50,594 nt of DNA, from the NCBI GenBank assembly GCA_027600665.1, contig JADGJL010000060.1:1-50594 (forward strand), in the 5' to 3' direction. Position numbers and translations under genes: made by a program. How positions within the stretch are numbered: position 1 is the first letter of the stretch; each line of letters starts with the position of its first letter. Below the pieces are notes generated by a model. It saw only the letters and a list, made by a program, of their open reading frames with translations, searched no databases and was not told the origin of the DNA. This stretch comes from Irineochytrium annulatum. Lineage: Eukaryota > Chytridiomycota > Chytridiomycetes > Chytridiales > Chytridiaceae. This document shows positions 44,650-50,594 of the stretch, piece by piece.

Positions 44650-45190
44650 GCAGTGTTGGGGTTGTCCACACCGATGTCAATGTCAAGTGCCCGTCCGAGT
44701 AAATTTGTGATCAACGTTCAGCTGAAGTACAGTTTGTACATACCAGGGACATTTTGCATGATTCCTCTCTCTTTGCAAAAGTTGGGCATAATTTATAAAG
44801 GTTTTTATTAAACTGGAGAACGTGATGGTCACCGATGTAGTGTTACCGGCTACGACAGCTCGGTGTACTTTTACTTCAAAAGATCCTGGTTTCAAGTCAT
44901 CATACGTTTTGCAGAGCAATTTGGTTGGCCGGCACATTATCGGAAATGCATTGATGGCTTTTGAAGGGTGGTTCCTGTGAGGGGAAGGAGTCTACAGCAT
45001 GGCTGAGGAAGGCTTAAAGAAAGAAAATAGTCGGTTTGAAGCGAGCAGCAGCTTTAAGTTGCCAGCAGCTACTAGGAAACGGCCACCCAGTAATGATATA
45101 CGGCAGGCGTCGAGTAAAACACATCATCTATTTTGTATTAATCAACTTTCACACGATGCGAAAATGCTACTTTACAAGAATAAGAACGTA
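44650..45190 (+). pseudogene. Copy C of the repeated gene family, truncated
   Basis: After the 93-bp repeat comes a Ser-rich exon (LSTPMSMSSARP, matching STPMSTSSTGP in copy A), then GYDSSVY (44,849), then SSYVLQSNLVG and HIIGNA (to about 44,955), followed directly by the same stretch that precedes copy B1. A T-run one base longer than in copy B1 (about 44,873) shifts the frame, and the C-terminal exons are missing. A relic. Confidence 0.5.
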
Positions 45191-45365
45191 TACGATAGGG
45201 AACAGTCATTATAGAGGTACATCTGCATCCTGGGATCCTTGGCGGCTAAGTATAGTCCACCTAAATGCCACAAAGTAACAAAAAAACAAACTTGAATATG
45301 AAAAAAGTAACAATGCGAGCCCTTGCCCAGCCCATAAGGCGACTTTCTATCCGTCGCCTTTCCCA

Positions 45366-48300
45366 TCAATCGTCATCCGACTCATCATGTGGATCTGCCC
45401 CAGCACCGAACAACTTAATCAGATCGTTAAGGCCTAGGCGTTGATTCCCGAGGCCCTTCGTTCCACCCTCGCCCAATGCAGCATTAAATAGTCTTGCAAA
45501 ACATGTGAGTAAAGAACCAGGAATCAATGAAGACTCAACTGCTGCTTCTGTTCCTGAAGGGCTAAGATGCGCTGCTCGACGGTGTTTTTGATTGAAATTC
45601 GGTGCACGACGACAGGCCTCGTCTGTCCGAACCTGAATGGCGAAATGTGTCAAAACACCAGCCACCCTATGGTCACAATAATAGGGCCCCGTACCTATGC
45701 ACACGATCGACGGCTTGATTCTCCACAGCCGGGTTCCACCAAAAGTCGAGCATCACGACCCTGTTGGCGCACGTCAAGTTCAGACCCAAGCTCCCGCACT
45801 TGAGACTGATGAGGATAACCATGATGTTGGGGTCGTGCTCCAGCTGCTGTACGGCCTCGTCACGCTTGTCAGCAGTCATCGACCCGTCGTAGCGGACAAA
45901 GCCGATCTTCCGCTTCCGCAATGGCGTCTCGCAAAGATCCATCATCCCGCGGAACTGGGAGAACACAATAACCTTTTCGCCTGCGTGCTTAGTCCTCACG
46001 TTGTCAAGGATCTTCATAAGCCTGCGAGATTCAATTAGACACCAAAGATCAAGCAGCAAATCAGGAAACAGGCAAAACGGTCTAATATTTACTCCTCGAT
46101 CTTGGTGCTCGAAACCCAGCTCGCGTCAAAAACGAACTCATCCATGTCCTCGTCATCGTCGTCGTCCCGCACGGGCTCCTTGCCCTTCTTCTTCTTGCTT
46201 GCCGGTTCAACAGCGGCCTCGTCATCCTCAGTGTCGGAGTTCTCAATCATCCGCGACTTCGCAACCTTCTTCGGAGTTGCCCCCTTCTTCCTCCCATACT
46301 TTAAGACAAACTCCTTCACGGACATCAGCTCGCCATCGTTAATGCGTCCGCGGCACTGCGGACATGACTTCTCGCCGAGAGCAGGATCCCGGTTGACGTG
46401 ATCCTGAAGGCACTCCCCGCAGTAGAGATGGCCGCAACCGGGAATGATTTGGCCATCCGTAATGCTGAACATTCCAGTTAGAGTAACCAATAGGACGACG
46501 AAATAGAATTTTATGATACTCACGCGTCCATGCAGATCGCGCACTCTTCGGTGATCTCTTTCGAATCGACATTCAGGTCCCAAAGCCTCTGCACAACCTC
46601 GGACGCCAGCTCGATATCCTTCTTGACTGCCGGGACGCCGCCTACAGGACGGCCCGCAGCCACCGCCGCCTCCTGCGCTTCCTTTAGCCTCTGCTCGGCC
46701 TCAAGCGCCGCGAGCTCCTCGGGGGTAGCTTCGTTGAAGTGCTGGGAGACAAGCGTGGGATGGCAGCTATGCAAGAGATTAGACGGGGTCAGTGGTAACC
46801 ACCGCTCATACCAAGCCTGTCGAAGCCTCAGAAGCAAAACTAGCACGTTGCTGTAGTTCTGCATGACGGTCCCCTCCCGAAGATATTTGTTAAATCGCAA
46901 TAACGTCTTCTGCTCTAAGGACGTGTAGAAGTCCCGCTCCGAGGGAGAGAAGTCGACTTCATCGACGAAAACCTCCTTCGGGGGCAGCATGATGATGGGC
47001 TTGCCATCCAAGGACGAGTTTTTGTTCCTCCGCAAGCAAACAGCTATAATGCAAATTAACAATCGGGGAAATTAACCAGCTACGAACACTTCAAAAGCGC
47101 TTGGACCCTCTTCATAGCCTTTTTATGACGACCGGCTTTCATCGGCTTCTGGATCTGCTCCCGAAACCGCTCCCATTCGCAATACGGCTGGATTTTCAGG
47201 AAGTACAAAAGCGAGTAGAGATCCCCGACGTTGTTCTACAACCGAAATTAGCTTAATTACTACACAAACACGGAAACAGCGGATTCACTAACCTGGAACG
47301 GTGTCCCAGTTAGACACCATCGATATTTCGATTTCAGCTCAACGACTGACCTTGCGCACCGAGTCGACTTGTTCTTAATCGTGTGCGCTTCGTCTAACAC
47401 AACCCGATACCAGTTCATCTTCAACAACGGGCCTTTCTGCACCTCAATCCTCGCCAGCATCGCCTCCCGCTCCCGAAGCTCCTGCTCAAAATCCGCGTCG
47501 TCTGCCGCCTCTCGCTCGGCTGCCGAGTGGGCAGGCGCCTTCGCCTTTTTAATGGGCTGCGGGAACTCCATGCCGACGATGCCGTACGTCGTGATGACGA
47601 TGTCGTAGTTCTTCAGCGTATTCAACTGGATCGATAAAATCAGCTTGCAACCAGACAATTGGTAATCACCGTCATCGCTTTCTTGTCCTTCCCGTAGTAC
47701 AGCAACACCTTAAACACACCAGACTCGACCCGATTCCGAATCTCCTCCTTCCACTGAATGACCAGCGACGTCGGCGCAACGATCAGCGTCGTCCTCTGGT
47801 TCGAATCCTCGCTCCTGTTTAAAATCATCGTCGAGATGGCCTGGATCGTCTTCCCGAGACCCATGTCATCGGCCAGGATCCCACCCTTGTTTGTGCCCTT
47901 CTCCATCTTCACCATCCTATTGTGGTTAGCAAAATCGGCTTCCGAAACCGACTTACCATTCGACGCCAATCTTTTGATGCTCCAGCAACGTGATCTTGAG
48001 ATCCTCGGGGCTCTTGATACGCTCCTCGATCTTCGGCACGTCCGCAACGTCAATAGCGTGCTTCAGCAAGTTCTTCAAATGCTCCTCCTGCTCCTTATCG
48101 TTCAGCGGTCGCTCCGTCACGTCATCGGGGTCGACCGGCGGTGTCGGCGCCGGTGCAACGGGAATGTACGGCGGCGGCGGCGGGTAGTACGATGGCGCGT
48201 AGTGACCAGGGGGCACGGGCTTCTGATTCGGCACGACGGGTACATACGCTGGCTTTGAAGGGACGGGGGAAACGAGGGAAACGGCGGGCTTGATGGGTGT

Positions 48301-49385
48301 TACGGGGTTGATCCCTTTCGTAAGGTCGATGAAGTCGACGTGGTCGACGTCGATATCGTCGATGTAGCGCGTCTTCTTCTGCGGCTGGCTGTAGCCGTTG
48401 GGCTGCGAGGATGACGAGGACGATGAGGCCTGGAAGGCTGGCACGCCGGGGACGAATCGGGCGGGCCCTGGCTTCGGCATCTCCATAGGAGTTGCCTTCT
48501 GAAGCTTAAGCGCAATGTTATTTACTAACCCGTTGCAAAATATACGCACCCCTCGGGCTTTGGTATGCTCCGTGATAGCCTCACGATCAAGCTCGGCCTG
48601 AAGTCGACGCGCAATAATCTGATCCTCCTCCATCTGCTTCAGAGCCGCCCTCCGCTCCTCTTCTGACTTCGAAATCACCGGCGGCTTTGGTTTTTGCACA
48701 TAACCAATGCTGGCGGGTCTTCCCGCAAGACGATCTTCCTGTTGTTATAAAGGACCACTGAATACAAACGCATTTTCTCGTGTGAGAATGCCGCACACAC
48801 CTCCTCCTGCAGCTGCATAGCAAACTTCATGTCCTCCTCCTCCTGCCTCAATAGCTCCTCGTGCATCGTCTTCCGCTTCAGCGCCCGCCTCGCCGCCATC
48901 GCGGCCGGATCCTCATCGTCGTCAATGATGATGCTCTCGATGCATGTCTTCACGCATGCGAAATTAGCCTTTTCGACCCAAAGCAACCACAGGCTATGCC
49001 CTGACCCACCTTGGATGGCCCCGCCTGCCCAGGCGGATTAGGCGGATCAAAAGGCCGATTCTCCCGACGGGCCTTCCTCATCTTCCGCCGCAGGGCCGTG
49101 TCCCAAAGGTCCGGCGGCAGGTCCTCGAGCTCGCAGAAATCCTCCAGGAATGAGACGATGTGCGCCGTCTTCGTGTCGTGCTCCTCCATCTCCTCTGCAG
49201 ACGGAACAAACCGTCAGGTCTCGTGAGAAACAAGGTCTCCACCACCGCCCCACAAACGGACCTGGCGACATGTCGTCGCATGCGAGGTCCGTGTCGTCCG
49301 AGACGTAGCCGCCATAAGGATCCCTCCCGTTCTGCGGCTCCGGGGAAGGGGAGAACAGGGCTCGGCCATCCTCTTCACCCATCAT
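45366..49385 (-). CDS. ULS1: ULS1-like SUMO-targeted SNF2 translocase / RING ubiquitin ligase
   Basis: SNF2-family ATPase that in yeast removes poly-SUMO-marked proteins from DNA. Fourteen exons, about 1,100 residues; I traced every junction in frame. The N-terminal third is disordered, with SUMO-interaction-like motifs SIIIDDDED (nt about 48911-48938) and VDFIDLT (about 48312-48338), plus a UIM-like [14 protein letters not shown]. The SNF2 part has [13 protein letters not shown] (Walker A), [26 protein letters not shown] and [14 protein letters not shown]3HC4 RING sits between the helicase lobes: CAICMDA (split by an intron), [18 protein letters not shown]. The second lobe has [42 protein letters not shown]. 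It ends in an acidic tail (DPHDESDDD). RING position and SIMs favour ULS1 over RAD5/HLTF, which carry a HIRAN domain that I do not see. Start at 49385. Confidence 0.9.
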
Positions 49386-50060
49386 CAACTCTCGGCCGAT
49401 CTGTCGTCAAGTCCGACAACCCGGACTGAGACGTTGGATCCACCGCAGTTTTCCACTGGAATAATACGATAAAACGGGTTAAACAAGGCTTAAAAAACCG
49501 TTAAGCCTTCTTCGTCATTAACATATCCAAAATAAAACAGGTCTCGGTTTACGTCAACGTTGATTATCAAATTTATTCAACACTGCTGTCTCAACGGTAG
49601 TCAATCAAGCTTCGAATGAAGTCCTTGCTACAGCCGTAAACTGGTCGTGGTCGAGGAAGTTTCAGTCAGGCAAACCAAGATTTTGAGGTAAGTATTTAAA
49701 ACACGCAAGTCGTTGTAGTTGTTCACTTGATGCAACCCGTTAGAGACGCGGACGCCAATGGGTGAGGACGTTGAGCAGGATATCCGTGGCGACCGCGAAA
49801 GGGGCGGGGAATTAACGGTCATCAGTGCGTTGTAGGTACGCGAGAAGTATGCGGATCTCGGTTGGAATTTTCCGTTTATCGCGTTACTTCATTTCAAATT
49901 AAGCCCGTTTGCATTCACGAACCTGAGTCCTTCCGGTTACACGCTTCCGGTAAACGTTATGGTTTAAACCGCAAGGTGTGGTCACTGCCTAATGGGAAGC
50001 AGCACACATGGTTAACGACATCTCAGCACCACTGCGAGCCGCGCTGGAGCTCACGAACGG
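49386..50060. other. Intergenic region upstream of the ULS1-like gene
   Basis: 5' flank of the ULS1-like gene and start of another repeat-associated region. AT-rich at about 49,440-49,620. No supported gene. Confidence 0.4.
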
Positions 50061-50564
50061 GTGCTCTCCTTGTCGTTATTCGCTGTCTTTTATGCAGGCT
50101 GCCACTGGTACTCAGACCGCAGCGCTCGAAGAACAGCAATATCTTCTCTAGTAGTTCCCCTTTTGGAATCCCTATCCAAAAGTTTGGCCCTCGTCGTCGC
50201 CGCTACCGGTCTCCGTCCCCTCCTTGTGTCCCCCGTCAGTCGGCTCGCCTCCACCGCCGAGATCTATGTGGACGCCACGGACCTGGAAGCGATGACGGCG
50301 GCCTTGAAGGCACACGATCTCCTACTCCCGACCCTACCTGTGCCCGACCGCGCGCTGGATCGCCTCGCCCACACCTACATCCGCGCACGCTTTCCTGCGC
50401 TTCGGATGGCTGTGCTGGACCGCGCCGGAACTCACCGCTCTCGCCTCCTGGACCGCGCGCTCGCCCTGGCTCCGAGGGACCTGTTGGAGGGGATGGACAA
50501 TCTGGCCTTCATCCGTGATCGTCAGAGACTCTGTCCTAGTGTGCCACCATCGACCTGCAACTGA
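50061..50564 (+). CDS. Hypothetical protein, possibly incomplete, ending inside a repeat
   Basis: Open frame of 167 codons. From about residue 60 it reads like real protein: TAEIYVDATDLEAMTAALKA, RALDRLAHTYIRARFPALRM, LLDRALALAPRDLLEGMDNL, an Ala/Leu/Arg-rich helical pattern. Its last 63 nt lie in the 93-bp repeat, and the same C-terminal peptide (AFIRDRQRLCPS) is encoded on the minus strand at copy C, so it belongs to the same repeated material. The first 60 residues may be UTR or intron: a good acceptor (TTATGCAG) lies at about 50,090-50,097. Start uncertain. No family recognised. Confidence 0.35.
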   Translation: MLSLSLFAVFYAGCHWYSDRSARRTAISSLVVPLLESLSKSLALVVAATGLRPLLVSPVSRLASTAEIYVDATDLEAMTAALKAHDLLLPTLPVPDRALDRLAHTYIRARFPALRMAVLDRAGTHRSRLLDRALALAPRDLLEGMDNLAFIRDRQRLCPSVPPSTCN

Positions 50565-50594
50565 ACGAGCCGTTGTGCACCGGTAAGATGCTGT
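50502..50594 (-). repeat. 93-bp repeat, minus-strand copy at window edge
   Basis: Reverse complement of 44513-44605 with one mismatch. It reaches the last base of the window, so the duplication probably extends further right. Confidence 0.85.

Noticed and set aside
47790..47812. GGTTCGAATCC string resembling a tRNA T-arm / B box
   Set aside because: It lies in a ULS1 exon (minus-strand peptide RSEDSNQ) and no acceptor stem, D-arm or anticodon arm can be drawn around it.

Overview
The window looks like gene-dense nuclear DNA from a flagellated (zoosporic) fungus. Genes are split by short GT-AG introns, mostly 46-150 bp, often with CTAAC- or CTGAC-like branch sites close to the acceptor. The mitoribosomal proteins mS23 and mL38, an SLX1 nuclease, a ULS1-type SNF2/RING translocase, an OPT oligopeptide transporter and a GPI-anchored surface protein fit a fungus. 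A DNAAF6/PIH1D3 dynein-assembly factor says that the organism builds motile flagella. I could not run any search, so the phylum (Chytridiomycota or Blastocladiomycota) is inference. Exon models were built by hand from splice signals and reading frame. In every model described as complete the exon lengths add up to a multiple of three, with one exception, the OPT transporter.

Layout, left to right. 1-3101: two mitochondrial ribosomal proteins, mS23 (-, cut by the window edge) and mL38 (+), back to back across 117 bp. 3764-4676: Rheb GTPase (-). 5345-6165: DNAAF6 (-). 6677-10711: a 16-exon membrane-anchored alpha/beta-hydrolase (-) with a 29-nt micro-exon. 11004-13333: SLX1 (-), with an assembly gap in one intron. 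13392-15358: AGGF1-like OCRE/FHA/G-patch protein (+). 15544-17328: ANKRD54-like ankyrin protein (+). 17720-19878: an unusual four-finger protein (+). 20118-21052: SEC20 SNARE (-), whose start codon lies 24 bp from that of a beta-propeller protein (+, 21077-23213). 24370-25772: RNF121-type E3 ligase (+). 26550-27572: GPI-anchored protein (-). 27973-31560: a 1,108-residue double glycosyltransferase with C-terminal FN3-like and carbohydrate-binding-like modules (+). 33506-34756: Myb-like protein with a mitochondrial-type N-terminus (+). 35186-36769: UNC93-like transporter (-). 37239-40193: OPT transporter (+). 40550-42109: F-box-like protein (+). 45366-49385: ULS1-like SUMO-targeted ligase/translocase (-).

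Between these lie lower-GC stretches (31.8-33.5 kb, 42.3-45.2 kb, 50.0-50.6 kb) holding decayed copies of one multi-exon gene family that I do not recognise, plus a 93-bp near-identical inverted repeat. This repeat family, the double glycosyltransferase and the zinc-finger protein are the most novel-looking content.

Most genes are unrelated housekeeping or regulatory genes and do not form a cluster. The functional links I can see are the mS23/mL38 pair (mitochondrial translation), SLX1 and the ULS1-like protein (genome maintenance, both with SUMO-interaction-like motifs), and the GPI protein next to the Golgi-type glycosyltransferase (cell surface).
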